Origin: Pseudomonadota bacterium
Lineage (GTDB): Bacteria; Pseudomonadota; Gammaproteobacteria; Acidiferrobacterales; Acidiferrobacteraceae
Direction: 5' to 3'
DNA: 38,419 nt
Assembly (NCBI GenBank): GCA_021784755.1
Contig: JAJYHM010000003.1
Coordinates: 1 to 38,419, forward strand
Both the position numbers and the translations under genes were made by a program. Positions 27,963-36,518 of the stretch are shown piece after piece. A model generated the notes under the pieces. The model was not told the origin of the DNA and searched no databases. It saw nothing but the letters and a program-made list of their open reading frames with translations. Within the stretch, counting starts at the first letter, position 1; every line of letters starts with the position of its first letter.

Positions 27963-29459
27963 TTAGAGCGAGATCGTCTCCATGTGCGGCACGTACTCCT
28001 CGGGGACTGGGAAGTTACTGAGATCCTTGGCTATGGCAGCGCGCAGGAAGGCGTCCACCCACCAAAAAATGTCATACTGGCGTACGAAGCGCTTCAGTTT
28101 ATGCATGCGCGCGCGCCGCTCCCCGGGGCCCATGACGATGGCGCGCTGTATGGTCTCCGCGACCTCTTCGACATTGTAGGGGTTTACGAGTAGAGCGCCC
28201 TTTTGCAGCTGAGCGGCTGCACCCGCGAATTCGGAAAGTATCAATACACCGTTGTTGGCTGGGGTCGCCGCGCAAAATTCCTTGGCGACCAAGTTCATGC
28301 CGTCTTTGAGTGGGGTAATCAAGGCAATCTCGCAGGCCCGGTAATAGGCAAGGAGTTCCAAGCGGCTCAAGCTCCGGAATATGTAGTGGATGGGGACCCA
28401 TCCCGACTGCGTGAATTGGCCGTTGATCTCGCCTACGAGTCGCTCCATCTCCATCTTGAGCGCGTTGTACTTTGGGATGTCCTCGCGGCTAGGCACTACA
28501 ACTTGGATCAAGGTGGTGCGGTGATGCAATTCCGGGAAGCGTTGGAGCGCGTTGCGAAAGGCCTCGAATCTATGACAGATGCCCTTGGTGTAATCGAGGC
28601 GGTCCACGCCTAGGATGACCTGCCGACCGGGAAGGTCTTCGTGGAGTTCACGGGCTTTGCGAATGACGGGCTCGGCCTTGCTTCCGCGCGCGAACTCCTG
28701 GTAGTCGATGCCGATTGGGAAGGTCCCGACCCGCAGCTCGCGATTACCGGCCCGCAGCGTGACCACCTGTCCCTTTCCGGTGACGGACATATCGGGGGCC
28801 ACAAGGCGTACGCACTGAAGAAAGTTCCGCCGGTCGCGCAGGGTCTGGAAGCCGATCAAGTCGTAGTCCAGGAGCGCGCGCAGCAGCGGGAAGCGCCATG
28901 GGAGCTTCATATAGATATCGAGCGGCGGGAACGGGATATGGAGGAAAAAGCCCGTCCGGGCACTAGCGCCCTGAGCACGCAGTTCCTGGCCCACGTTCAT
29001 CAGATGGTAGTCGTGTATCCAGATGAAGTCCCCGGGGCGCGTGGTTTGCATAATGACGTCGGCAAACCGGCGATTGACGCGGGTATAGGCCTCCCAGTAG
29101 CGTGGCGCGAAATTGCAATGCGATTGTAGGTCATGGAAGAGCGGCCATATGACTTCATTTGCGAAGCCATAGTAGAAGTCCTCCTTATCACGCTGGTCGA
29201 GCAGGACGGGCTTCAAGGTATATCCGGAATGACGAGTCGCCTCTTGTAGGAGACGAGACAATGTCGCGGAGTCGGCCTCGGTTGTGCCAGGCCATCCGAT
29301 CCATATGCCGCCCCGGTTGCGCAGTACCGGCGCAAGCGCGCTTACGAGCCCGCCGGATCCCGGCGTGAACGTCCAATGGCCGTCGACCAGCTTTACAATG
29401 ACAGGTAAACGGTTGGATACAACGACAAGCCGGCCGCTGCTGTGCGTCATGTCGTTCAT
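27963..29459 (-). CDS. otsA: Trehalose-6-phosphate synthase OtsA
   Basis: A 498-aa GT20 glycosyltransferase that joins UDP-glucose to glucose-6-phosphate. Landmarks: VVVSNRLPV, TPGSGGLVSAL, IGWPG, IWIHDYHLM, FFLHIPFPP, GVDRLDYTKGICHRFEAF, and ALITPLKDGMNLVAKEF with SEFAGAA for the nucleotide-sugar site, then LLVNPYNVEEVAE. ATG 29459 overlaps the mscS stop (ATGA), so translation is probably coupled. It is the last gene of otsB-mscS-otsA. Expected role is compatible-solute synthesis under osmotic or heat stress. Confidence 0.97.
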   Translation of the reverse strand: MNDMTHSSGRLVVVSNRLPVIVKLVDGHWTFTPGSGGLVSALAPVLRNRGGIWIGWPGTTEADSATLSRLLQEATRHSGYTLKPVLLDQRDKEDFYYGFANEVIWPLFHDLQSHCNFAPRYWEAYTRVNRRFADVIMQTTRPGDFIWIHDYHLMNVGQELRAQGASARTGFFLHIPFPPLDIYMKLPWRFPLLRALLDYDLIGFQTLRDRRNFLQCVRLVAPDMSVTGKGQVVTLRAGNRELRVGTFPIGIDYQEFARGSKAEPVIRKARELHEDLPGRQVILGVDRLDYTKGICHRFEAFRNALQRFPELHHRTTLIQVVVPSREDIPKYNALKMEMERLVGEINGQFTQSGWVPIHYIFRSLSRLELLAYYRACEIALITPLKDGMNLVAKEFCAATPANNGVLILSEFAGAAAQLQKGALLVNPYNVEEVAETIQRAIVMGPGERRARMHKLKRFVRQYDIFWWVDAFLRAAIAKDLSNFPVPEEYVPHMETISL

Positions 29460-30553
29460 TGCGGCTCCTTGGCAGCCGCCGGAGGTGCATATTGGATATG
29501 GACTGTTCCTTGGCGGGAGAATTCGATACCGTGATCATGGAAGGCGCGGAATAGGGCCAGATTGATCGCGTGCTGGACATCCATATAGACCTCGGCATGA
29601 TCTTCATTCACTGCGTACGCCACCTCGAAGACGAGCCCCTGGGGTTGGTAATCCTTGAGGTAGGCCCGTAGGAACCGGACACGGCCGTCGCTCTTTATGA
29701 CGTCTTCCGCGACCCGGGTCGCATTCGCCAGGGTCTCGTGTCGATTTTCATAAGTGAGATAGAGTGTAAACATCAGCGTGCGCTCGCGCATCCGCTTGTA
29801 GTTACGCACGCGACTCTTTACGAGATCGGAATTCGCGATGATGATCTGCTCGCCTGTGGCGCTGTGTAAGTGCGTCGTTTTGAGACCGATATGCTCTACC
29901 GTGCCCGCAAAGGTGTCTATGGCGATATAGTCGCCCAAGACGAACGGTTTATCGAACAGAATGGACAAGGACGCAAGGAAATCGGCGAGCGTGGTTTGCA
30001 GTGCGAGCGCGACTGCGACACCGCCTACTCCAAAGCCCGCGAGCAGCGCCGTGACGTTCACGCCGAGATTGTTTAAGGCGGCAAGCGTAATGATGACCCA
30101 CAGGAGGATCGTCGCGATCAGTCCGAGCGCAACTACGACCGTCACCCGTTCGCCGTCGCCGGTCTTGGTCCGATAGTGGTCGGTGCCAGCTTTTATGAAG
30201 GCGTGCCCCCAGAGGGCAAGCTGGATGAACAGGGCGGTGACGCCGATGTCGATGAGCCGCGTGCGGGTAGGCGAGGTCAGGTTCAGGCGCTCCGAGGCGG
30301 CGACGAAGGCGAGGGTGGCGAGAAGCCAGGAACTCGTCTTGCTCACCGTGCGCTCGAGGAGTGCAGGCAAGCCGATGCGATGGCGACTCGCCATCCGCAG
30401 CGCCTTTCGGCTCACGTGCACTGCGGCCTTAAGTCCAATGAAGACCGCCATGAAAAGTAGGGTAGCGGTAAGCCATGAGAGCGCTGAGTGTCCCGAGAAG
30501 CGGTCGCGGGTGAGCCGCTCGGCTTCGATGTGCCAAGGATACGGGATCATCAT
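29456..30553 (-). CDS. MscS-family mechanosensitive channel
   Basis: A 365-aa inner-membrane channel. From ATG 30553 there are about five membrane segments: near 26-43, 72-88, 100-120, 135-160 and the pore helix 165-190. The pore region VTALLAGFGVGGVAVALALQ has the Gly/Ala pattern of TM3 in MscS, followed by FLASLSILFDKPFVLGDYI and the beta domain GTVEHIGLKTT and NSDLVKSRVRNY. Such channels release solutes on hypo-osmotic shock. It overlaps the otsB stop by 4 nt at its start and otsA by 4 nt at its end, placing solute release in the solute-synthesis operon. Confidence 0.93.
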   Translation of the reverse strand: MMIPYPWHIEAERLTRDRFSGHSALSWLTATLLFMAVFIGLKAAVHVSRKALRMASRHRIGLPALLERTVSKTSSWLLATLAFVAASERLNLTSPTRTRLIDIGVTALFIQLALWGHAFIKAGTDHYRTKTGDGERVTVVVALGLIATILLWVIITLAALNNLGVNVTALLAGFGVGGVAVALALQTTLADFLASLSILFDKPFVLGDYIAIDTFAGTVEHIGLKTTHLHSATGEQIIIANSDLVKSRVRNYKRMRERTLMFTLYLTYENRHETLANATRVAEDVIKSDGRVRFLRAYLKDYQPQGLVFEVAYAVNEDHAEVYMDVQHAINLALFRAFHDHGIEFSRQGTVHIQYAPPAAAKEPQ

Positions 30554-31440
30554 TGCGCCGCCGTTATCCACGCGCCCAGGAACTCGCGCAGCTCGTCTGG
30601 TGGGCGCAGCCATAGGTGGGCGCGCGAGGGCCGTGGCTCGGCGCGCACGAGGACGGCAAGACCGTCTTGTGGCAGGGCCGCAAAGGCATCCTCGTCTGTG
30701 AGGTCGTCACCAAGATACGCCATAAGCGCTTGCGGGTGGCGCGCGGAAAGCTCGGCGATCGCCGTGCCTTTGTCGCGGCCACGGGCACGGAATTCATATC
30801 CGCCATCGAAGGCCAGTCCCTGGAGGTCCCCGGGCAGCTCCTGGGCGAGCTCCGAGGCGAGTGCCGCAAGCCGCGCTTGGCCGTCTTGGTCCTCGCGTCG
30901 CCAATGAATCGCCACGGTCCCGTGTTTGCGCTCGAGCGCTCGCTCAAAACCGTGGGCGGCGATACGTTCGGCGGCTTCGTGGAGCCATGTCCCGGCCTGT
31001 AAGGTGAGGGGCGTGCGGGTCAGCGTACCGCTCGCCGCACGATACTCTTGTCCATGGGCCCCAAAGATCTCCACGGCGGAGAGTGGCAGCCGTCGGGCGA
31101 GTTCCTCGGCGGGACGGCCGGTGACGAAGGCGATACGGGTCCCTTGCCGTTGCAAGTCGAGAAGTAAGGGGGCGACCCCGGGGTAGAGCGTGGCGTCGTC
31201 ACGATGGGCGGTAAACGGGGCGAGGGTGCCGTCGTAATCCAAGATCAGCAGGCGCTCGCGCGCGGCCGCGAGCCTCTCCCAGAAGCGCTCCAAGGGTCTT
31301 GTCGGATTCAGAAGCTTCACGTCGTCACAGGCGCGATCATCGGATCGCGTACCATCCATTGCCGGGATACAGCGGCGATATACATCGATCGGTAGCGATT
31401 GTGGGGGGGGTGTCGCATTGTGGCCCGAGAGTCTTGGCAC
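30550..31440 (-). CDS. otsB: Trehalose-6-phosphate phosphatase OtsB
   Basis: A HAD-superfamily phosphatase of 296 aa that dephosphorylates trehalose-6-phosphate. Motif I is LILDYDGTLAPF, motif II VTGRPAEELARRLP, with FGAHGQEYR, then KGTAIAEL and motif IV GDDLTDEDAF. I start it at GTG 31440, which has AAGGAAGGAG nine nt upstream and a TATAAT box correctly placed for a short leader. The alternative ATG 31359 gives 269 aa, closer to E. coli OtsB (266 aa). An in-frame start at 31605 lies upstream of the -10 box and is unlikely. Confidence 0.93.
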   Translation of the reverse strand: MPRLSGHNATPPPQSLPIDVYRRCIPAMDGTRSDDRACDDVKLLNPTRPLERFWERLAAARERLLILDYDGTLAPFTAHRDDATLYPGVAPLLLDLQRQGTRIAFVTGRPAEELARRLPLSAVEIFGAHGQEYRAASGTLTRTPLTLQAGTWLHEAAERIAAHGFERALERKHGTVAIHWRREDQDGQARLAALASELAQELPGDLQGLAFDGGYEFRARGRDKGTAIAELSARHPQALMAYLGDDLTDEDAFAALPQDGLAVLVRAEPRPSRAHLWLRPPDELREFLGAWITAAQ

Positions 31441-31470
31441 GCGCGTGGACTCCTTCCTTGGTGTGTGGCC

Positions 31471-31476
31471 ATTATA
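31471..31476 (-). promoter_or_regulatory. Consensus -10 box for otsB-mscS-otsA
   Basis: The minus strand reads GGTTATAATGG here, a perfect TATAAT in a GC-rich region. No good TTGACA lies 16-18 bp upstream, so an activator or alternative sigma factor may be needed. Initiation near 31464 would leave a leader of about 24 nt containing only the ribosome-binding site. The intervening 31477-31773 region shows no gene that I can support. Confidence 0.5.
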
Positions 31477-31773
31477 ACCTTTGACGGGTGTCGGGGCCAC
31501 GGGCACGGCGGTCCGGGCGTGGTTTGCAGGCTCAGGGTTGAAACGCCATACTAGGCCCGCCAACCACCCTCGATTACTGCCGAAGACCTTGAATCGTATG
31601 AGCATGCCCTTGACGCCCCGGATCGTGACCCCGCTGCCCGCCGATCAGGCGGTCGGGACCTTATGGTGTCACCAGACGCGCATAGTGCGTGGTGTAAAAG
31701 TTTTGCCGGACGCCCTCGAGCGGGTTTGCGTGTCGTCCCCCGGTGGGGCAGCGCTTGCCCTTGAGAGGTGCCT

Positions 31774-33195
31774 ATGAAAAAGTCAGCCTGGCTCCTGGTT
31801 CTGGCGCTCTGCGCGCTCTTTGCGCCGGGACTCGTCGCGGCTGACCCCTTGCCCTTAGCCTTGCGCACGCTTTTTGCGCGCGAGCACGTCCCTTTAGACG
31901 GCATCAGCATTTATCTGCGACGCATCCATGCCCGCAGGCCTATCCTCGCCTACCGGGCGCACACACCGCGCGATCCGGCCTCGGTCATGAAGCTTGTGAC
32001 GGCGCTCGTGAGCCTGTATACGCTCGGGCCCAGCTATACCTGGCGGACGGGCGCCTACGCACGCGGACCCATCGTTCACGGCGTCCTTCACGGCAATCTC
32101 TACTTACGCGGGGGAGGGGACCCTTACCTTATTACGAAGTCGTTCTGGGACCTCTTGCATGGGTTGCGGAGGCTTGGCATACACGACATCGAAGGGAATG
32201 TCGTACTCGATCAGCATTACCTGCATGCCCCTCAGGCGCGGCGCGGGGCTTTCGACGGTTTACGCGACCGAACCTACAATGTGCGCCCGCAGGCGCTGCT
32301 CGTCAATTTCCAGGCAGTCGAGTTTCGGTTTCTGCCAGAGGTCTCCCGAGTCCGCATTCTGCCCGATCCATACCCGACCACGCTGCGCGTCGTCAATCGC
32401 TTGCGGCTGGTCGACGGGCCCTGCGGTGATTGGCGCGCCCAGGTCCATCTCCGCATCGCGCACGAATCATGGGGCAATCTCGCCATCTTTCAGGGGCGTT
32501 ATCCGCGCGCCTGCGGGCTCCAGCACCTCTATCGAGTCACCGACAGCAATCGCCGCTATGTTTCGGGGGTCTTCGCCGAGCTCTGGCGTGAACAGGGCGG
32601 GATGTTGCATGGCGGCTTCAAGATCGGGCGGATTCCGCCGGGTGCGCGGCTCTTGTATCAGGTCCACTCTCGGCCGCTCGCCGATATCCTGCGCAGTGTG
32701 GATAAGTACAGCAACAACGTGATGGGGCGACTGCTCGTCATGACGCTCGGGGCGGTCAAGGAGGGTCTGCCGGGCACCACGGCGAAGGGGCTTGCCGTCA
32801 TGCGTGCATGGCTTGCCTCCCATGATCTGCGTCTGCCGCACCTCGTGTTGCGCAACGGTGTCGGGCTGTCGCGGTCCGAGCGGATCACGGCCGCCGAAGT
32901 GGGACGGATACTCCGTTACGCTTATAATGGGCGTTACATGCCCGAATATGTCTCGTCCTTGCCGATCGCCGGGATCGACGGAACCTTGCGTTACCGTTTT
33001 CTGGGGTCGCCGGTGGCAGGCCACCTTCACGGTAAGACCGGCACGATCGATGGCGTGGACACCTTGGCGGGCTATCTGCAGCGTGGCGGGCGGCGCTATA
33101 TCGTCGTAGTGCTCGAGAATTACCCGGCGGCCGATACGGAGCGGGGGTTCCGGGCCGAGGACGGGGTTATCAAGTGGCTATATGCCCGTAAGTAA
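31774..33195 (+). CDS. dacB: D-alanyl-D-alanine carboxypeptidase/endopeptidase (PBP4, DacB)
   Basis: A 473-aa periplasmic class C penicillin-binding protein (peptidase S13) that trims peptidoglycan. The signal peptide (about 1-22, KKSAWLLVLALCALFAPGLVAA) precedes the active-site SxxK in DPASVMKLVTAL, the SxN in KYSNNVMGRL and the KTG in HLHGKTGTIDG. The large insertion between SxxK and SxN is normal for PBP4. ATG 31774 has GAGAGG upstream; GTG 31768 is less likely. The gltA start is 10 nt downstream. Confidence 0.95.
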   Translation: MKKSAWLLVLALCALFAPGLVAADPLPLALRTLFAREHVPLDGISIYLRRIHARRPILAYRAHTPRDPASVMKLVTALVSLYTLGPSYTWRTGAYARGPIVHGVLHGNLYLRGGGDPYLITKSFWDLLHGLRRLGIHDIEGNVVLDQHYLHAPQARRGAFDGLRDRTYNVRPQALLVNFQAVEFRFLPEVSRVRILPDPYPTTLRVVNRLRLVDGPCGDWRAQVHLRIAHESWGNLAIFQGRYPRACGLQHLYRVTDSNRRYVSGVFAELWREQGGMLHGGFKIGRIPPGARLLYQVHSRPLADILRSVDKYSNNVMGRLLVMTLGAVKEGLPGTTAKGLAVMRAWLASHDLRLPHLVLRNGVGLSRSERITAAEVGRILRYAYNGRYMPEYVSSLPIAGIDGTLRYRFLGSPVAGHLHGKTGTIDGVDTLAGYLQRGGRRYIVVVLENYPAADTERGFRAEDGVIKWLYARK

Positions 33196-33204
33196 GGAGG
33201 GGTT

Positions 33205-34494
33205 GTGACGAAATACGTGAACGCGGTCATAGGGGAGGAGGCGGGAGATGCGAGCCTGCCCATCCTCGAAGGGACGCTCGGTCCGCAGGCCGTGGATATC
33301 CAGTCGCTCTATGGGCGCCACGGGATTCTGGCCTATGACCCTGGTTATCGTTCGACGGCGTCTTGCAAGAGCGCCATTACCTTCGTGGATGGCGATGCCG
33401 GCATCCTGGCCTATCGGGGCTATCCGATTGAGCAGCTCGCCGAGAAGAGCCGCTTTCTGGAGGTCGCCCATCTCCTGATGTTCGGCGAGTTGCCCTCGGT
33501 GGCCGAGGGGAAGGCGTTTCGGGATTCCGTGTGTCAGCACAATCTGCTGCACGAACAGGTGATCAGCTTCTACCGCGGTTTTCGCCGCGACGCGCACCCG
33601 ATGGCGGTCATGGTGGGTGTCGTGGGCGCCCTGTCGGCGTTCTATCACGATGATATGGACATGCGCGATCCGCAGCAGCGCGTAAACGCCGCCATCCGGC
33701 TGGTCGCCAAGATGCCGACCATCGCCGCGGCAAGCTACACCTATAGTACTGGGCGCCCGCTGCGTTATCCGCGCAATGAATACGATTACGCCGGCAATTT
33801 CATGCAGATGCTGTTTGGCATGCCTAACAGGGACTTCGTGGTGGACCCGGTCCAGGTGCGGGCCATGGATAGGATCTTGATTCTGCACGCCGATCACGAG
33901 CAGAACGCCTCGACCTCCACGGTGCGCATGGCCGCATCCTCCGGGGCCAACCCGTTTGCCTGTATTGCCGCGGGCATCGCGAGCCTCTGGGGTCCGGCGC
34001 ATGGCGGTGCAAACGAGGAAGTGGTCAAGATGTTGCTCGAAATTGGCACGCCAGAGAACATCCCGAAGGCCATCGCCCGCGCCAAGGACAAGAGCGACCC
34101 CTTCCGTCTTATGGGTTTTGGCCACAGAGTCTATAAGAATTTCGACCCCAGGGCGCGTGTCATCCAAGAGAGTGCGCGCGAGGTTCTAGCGCATCTCGGT
34201 CTCGAAAACGACCCTTTGATGGCGGTGGCCCTGGAGCTCGAAGAGATCGCGCTGCGCGACGAATATTTTATCGAGCGCAAACTCTACCCGAACGTGGATT
34301 TCTACTCGGGGATACTCCTGCGGGCGATGGGGATACCGACCAAGATGTTTACTGCGGTGTTTGCTGTGGCGCGGACCGCCGGTTGGGTCAGCCAATGGCT
34401 CGAGCTGCATCAGGACTCGAGCCACGGGATAGACCGCCCCCGCCAGTTGTACGTGGGTCCCAAGCTTCGCGATTATCCCGGGATTCCGGGGTAG
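33205..34494 (+). CDS. gltA: Citrate synthase (type II)
   Basis: A 429-aa enzyme condensing acetyl-CoA and oxaloacetate. Catalytic residues are visible: His in [14 protein letters not shown], His in [13 protein letters not shown], and Asp in NVDFYSGI. The ending [14 protein letters not shown] is typical of hexameric NADH-sensitive gram-negative enzymes. GTG 33205 has a strong GGAGGGG just upstream. No separate promoter fits in the 9 nt after dacB, so the two may be cotranscribed or the gltA promoter lies inside dacB. Confidence 0.97.
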   Translation: MTKYVNAVIGEEAGDASLPILEGTLGPQAVDIQSLYGRHGILAYDPGYRSTASCKSAITFVDGDAGILAYRGYPIEQLAEKSRFLEVAHLLMFGELPSVAEGKAFRDSVCQHNLLHEQVISFYRGFRRDAHPMAVMVGVVGALSAFYHDDMDMRDPQQRVNAAIRLVAKMPTIAAASYTYSTGRPLRYPRNEYDYAGNFMQMLFGMPNRDFVVDPVQVRAMDRILILHADHEQNASTSTVRMAASSGANPFACIAAGIASLWGPAHGGANEEVVKMLLEIGTPENIPKAIARAKDKSDPFRLMGFGHRVYKNFDPRARVIQESAREVLAHLGLENDPLMAVALELEEIALRDEYFIERKLYPNVDFYSGILLRAMGIPTKMFTAVFAVARTAGWVSQWLELHQDSSHGIDRPRQLYVGPKLRDYPGIPG

Positions 34495-34497
34495 AGG

Positions 34498-34517
34498 GGG
34501 TGGCAGGGCGGCCACCC
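34498..34517. terminator. GC-rich hairpin between gltA and the DAHP synthase gene
   Basis: GGGTGGC 34498-34504 pairs perfectly with GCCACCC 34511-34517 around a 6-nt loop, starting 4 nt after the gltA stop. A second palindrome, GGCGGCCGCC, follows at about 34532. The genes are convergent, so this could end transcription both ways, although no U-run follows. Confidence 0.4.
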
Positions 34518-34554
34518 GACCCCGCAGGTCTGGCGGCCGCCCGGTCCCTATGCG

Positions 34555-35682
34555 TCAGGCCGGCTGTTTGGCGAGGAAGTGCGCCGCCGCCTTGGTGCGG
34601 CGCAGGTAGGCGTCGCGGGCGATCGCGATGTCCTCGAGGAAATAAGGCAGTTCGCGCAACAGCAGGGCCTGCGGCCCATCGACTAGGGCGGTCTTCGGGT
34701 CGGGGTGGAAGTCGACCAGCACCATATTGGCGCCGGCGATGATGCCCTGAGCCGTCACCTGCTGAATGTCCAGGAGCCCGTCCGGTCCGCGATCCCGCGA
34801 TCCCACCGAGTGCGAAGGATCGATGCATACCGGCATACGAGTCAGGCGCTTGACCACTGGCACATGCGCGAAATCCACGAAGTTGCGGTGCGGGTCGCCC
34901 ATATTGGTCTTCATGCCGCGCAGCCCGAAGATGACGTTGCGGTTGCCTTCGCTTGCGATGTACTCGGCGGCGTTCAAAGACTCCTCGAGGGTGATACCGA
35001 AGCCGCGCTTCAAGAGGATTGGGAACTCGTGTTGGCGGCCCACGATCTTCAGGAGCTCGAAGTTCTGCGTATTGCGGGTGCCGATCTGGAGCATGACACC
35101 GGTCGGCGATCCTGTCTGTTCCAGGGCCTCGCGAATCTCGTCGAGGTGCGAGTCGTGGGTAATCTCCATGGCGATCACGCGGATGCCGTGCTTGCCGGCC
35201 AGATCGAAGACCCAGGGAAGGCAGGACGCGCCATGCCCCTGGAAGGAGTAGGGGTTGGTGCGCGGCTTGTAAGCCCCCATGCGGGTACAGACCTGGCCAT
35301 TCTCCACCAACGCCTTCATCATCTCTTCGACGTGCGCGGGGTTGTCGACCGCACAGAGACCCGCGAAGACGTTCAGCGTGTCCTGGCCGAAGCGTACGCC
35401 CTTGTATTCAAAGCCTGTCGGGCGTTGATCGTCGTGATGGCGACCCAATATCCGATACTCCTCTTCTATGCTGACCACCCGCTCGACGCCCGGGAGGGTC
35501 TCAAGCTCATGGGAGTCAAACGCGCTCGTATCCCCGATCAGATAGACCTCGGTGAGGGTGACGAGGGCCCCGGTCTCTTCGTGCACGCGCAGGGTAATGC
35601 CAGGCTTTTGCCCGAGAAATGCCATGAGTTCCTGGAACTCAGGGCTGTTTTTGGTTACGTGGGATTTCAAGACGACGATCAT
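34555..35682 (-). CDS. 3-deoxy-7-phosphoheptulonate (DAHP) synthase, type I-beta with N-terminal regulatory-like domain
   Basis: A 375-aa enzyme for the first step of aromatic amino acid synthesis (PEP plus erythrose-4-phosphate). Residues about 1-85 form a ferredoxin-like domain (MIVVLKSHVTKNSPEFQELM, GVERVVSIEEEYRILGR) as in Thermotoga-type enzymes, where it mediates feedback control. The barrel has GAYKPRTNPYSFQG, IGTRNTQNFELLK, FPILLKRGFG and CIDPSHSVGS with metal and substrate ligands. It differs from E. coli AroF/G/H (type I-alpha, no such domain). AAGGAC lies upstream of ATG 35682. Confidence 0.93.
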   Translation of the reverse strand: MIVVLKSHVTKNSPEFQELMAFLGQKPGITLRVHEETGALVTLTEVYLIGDTSAFDSHELETLPGVERVVSIEEEYRILGRHHDDQRPTGFEYKGVRFGQDTLNVFAGLCAVDNPAHVEEMMKALVENGQVCTRMGAYKPRTNPYSFQGHGASCLPWVFDLAGKHGIRVIAMEITHDSHLDEIREALEQTGSPTGVMLQIGTRNTQNFELLKIVGRQHEFPILLKRGFGITLEESLNAAEYIASEGNRNVIFGLRGMKTNMGDPHRNFVDFAHVPVVKRLTRMPVCIDPSHSVGSRDRGPDGLLDIQQVTAQGIIAGANMVLVDFHPDPKTALVDGPQALLLRELPYFLEDIAIARDAYLRRTKAAAHFLAKQPA

Positions 35683-35857
35683 GAATAGTCCTTAAGGCGG
35701 CATCACAGGCCGGGCGCCATTCTAACAAGTCTCCCGCCGTGAGCCTATCTTGCCTGCGCTAGGGCCTGCAGGCCCCTTGCGCGGCCCGGTTCCGGGAAAT
35801 GTTGACGATACGGGTTAGGATTGTTTTGGGGCTGCGGTTGACGTAGCATAAATTTTG

Positions 35858-35938
35858 CGTTCCTTGGAACGTGGCGGCATGGTGTGTCTCGCTGTTCGAG
35901 GCGCCGATGGCGCATACCCGAATCACCCGCGAGGCGGG
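35858..35938 (+). promoter_or_regulatory. Hairpin-rich leader of the cold-shock gene
   Basis: Three stems occur in 80 nt: CGTTCC/GGAACG (35858-35871), GCGCC/GGCGC (35901-35913) and CCCGC/GCGGG (35926-35938), all before the AAAAGAGG ribosome-binding site. A weak promoter-like pair, TTGTTT 35821 and TAGCAT 35844, lies just upstream. Long structured leaders are known for cspA-type genes, where they control translation by temperature. Confidence 0.35.
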
Positions 35939-35961
35939 AAGGCAATGGAAAAGAGGTTTTT

Positions 35962-36165
35962 ATGCAGACCGGTACCGTGAAGTGGTTTAACGAAGCGAAG
36001 GGTTTCGGCTTTATTACGCCGAGCGATGGCAGCGCAGACGTGTTCGTCCATTTCTCGACCATTGAGGGAGAAGGGTTCAAGACGCTTGCCGAGGGTCAAA
36101 AGGTCGAGTTCGAATCGACCAAGGGGCCCAAGGGAATGCAAGCCGCGCGCGTGCTGCCGCGTTAG
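35962..36165 (+). CDS. Cold-shock protein (CspA family)
   Basis: A 67-aa OB-fold RNA/DNA chaperone. RNP1 is KGFGFI and RNP2 is VFVHF; the start [18 protein letters not shown] and the ending [17 protein letters not shown] are standard. ATG 35962 follows AAAAGAGG; an upstream in-frame start at 35884 would translate the leader hairpins and is rejected. It probably acts as an RNA chaperone; whether it is cold-induced cannot be read directly. Confidence 0.97.
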   Translation: MQTGTVKWFNEAKGFGFITPSDGSADVFVHFSTIEGEGFKTLAEGQKVEFESTKGPKGMQAARVLPR

Positions 36166-36183
36166 AGGCAACACGGGCTTAGG

Positions 36184-36213
36184 CAGGATCGGCGCAGGCC
36201 GGTCCGCATCCTG
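36184..36213 (+). terminator. Stem-loop after the cold-shock gene
   Basis: CAGGATCGG (36184-36192) pairs with CCG-ATCCTG (36204-36213, one bulged C) 18 nt past the stop codon. There is no U-run, so termination is tentative. Confidence 0.35.
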
Positions 36214-36307
36214 CGTCGCGCTCATCTCGCGAGCAGGACGTTCGTTGCTAGGCGCCCGAGCACGTGATAGGCGTCAGGGGCGGGTGCGCGCCTTGTGCCA
36301 CACCTAA

Positions 36308-36342
36308 GGCGGGAAGCCCGTTTGCAAAGAGCGGCTCCCGCC
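36308..36342. repeat. Long inverted repeat between the cold-shock gene and the AbiE module
   Basis: GGCGGGA-GCC (36308-36318, one bulged A) pairs with GGCTCCCGCC (36333-36342), a 10-bp stem with a 14-nt loop. It lies in the 350-bp gap 36166-36518, which otherwise shows no supportable gene. It may be a terminator for either flanking unit, or the edge of inserted DNA. Confidence 0.4.
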
Positions 36343-36518
36343 GCGCGCGTCCGTAGCGCAAGCGGCCATCCGGATCATGCCGTTTCGAACCGTCGCCTGC
36401 GTGCGGCGGGATACTCGCGCGAAGCTGGGTGCGGCGCGGCCAAGCCACGCGGGTGCCGGGATTTTTGTTTGCCGCAGATGGCAGGCGCCTCAGAGAAGGG
36501 ATTCGCGTCCACCATCCA

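Noticed and set aside
31481-31777. 98-codon plus-strand frame before dacB
   Set aside because: It begins beside the otsB -10 box, has no ribosome-binding site and no recognisable sequence.
33178-34167. 329-codon minus-strand frame opposite gltA
   Set aside because: It overlaps the conserved citrate synthase core and resembles no family; His/Arg-rich shadow composition.
34705-35688. 327-codon plus-strand frame opposite the DAHP synthase
   Set aside because: The minus-strand enzyme has all family motifs; this frame is its reverse-complement shadow.
36384-36390. TTCGAAC resembling a tRNA T-loop
   Set aside because: No flanking T-stem, anticodon arm or acceptor stem can be folded around it.
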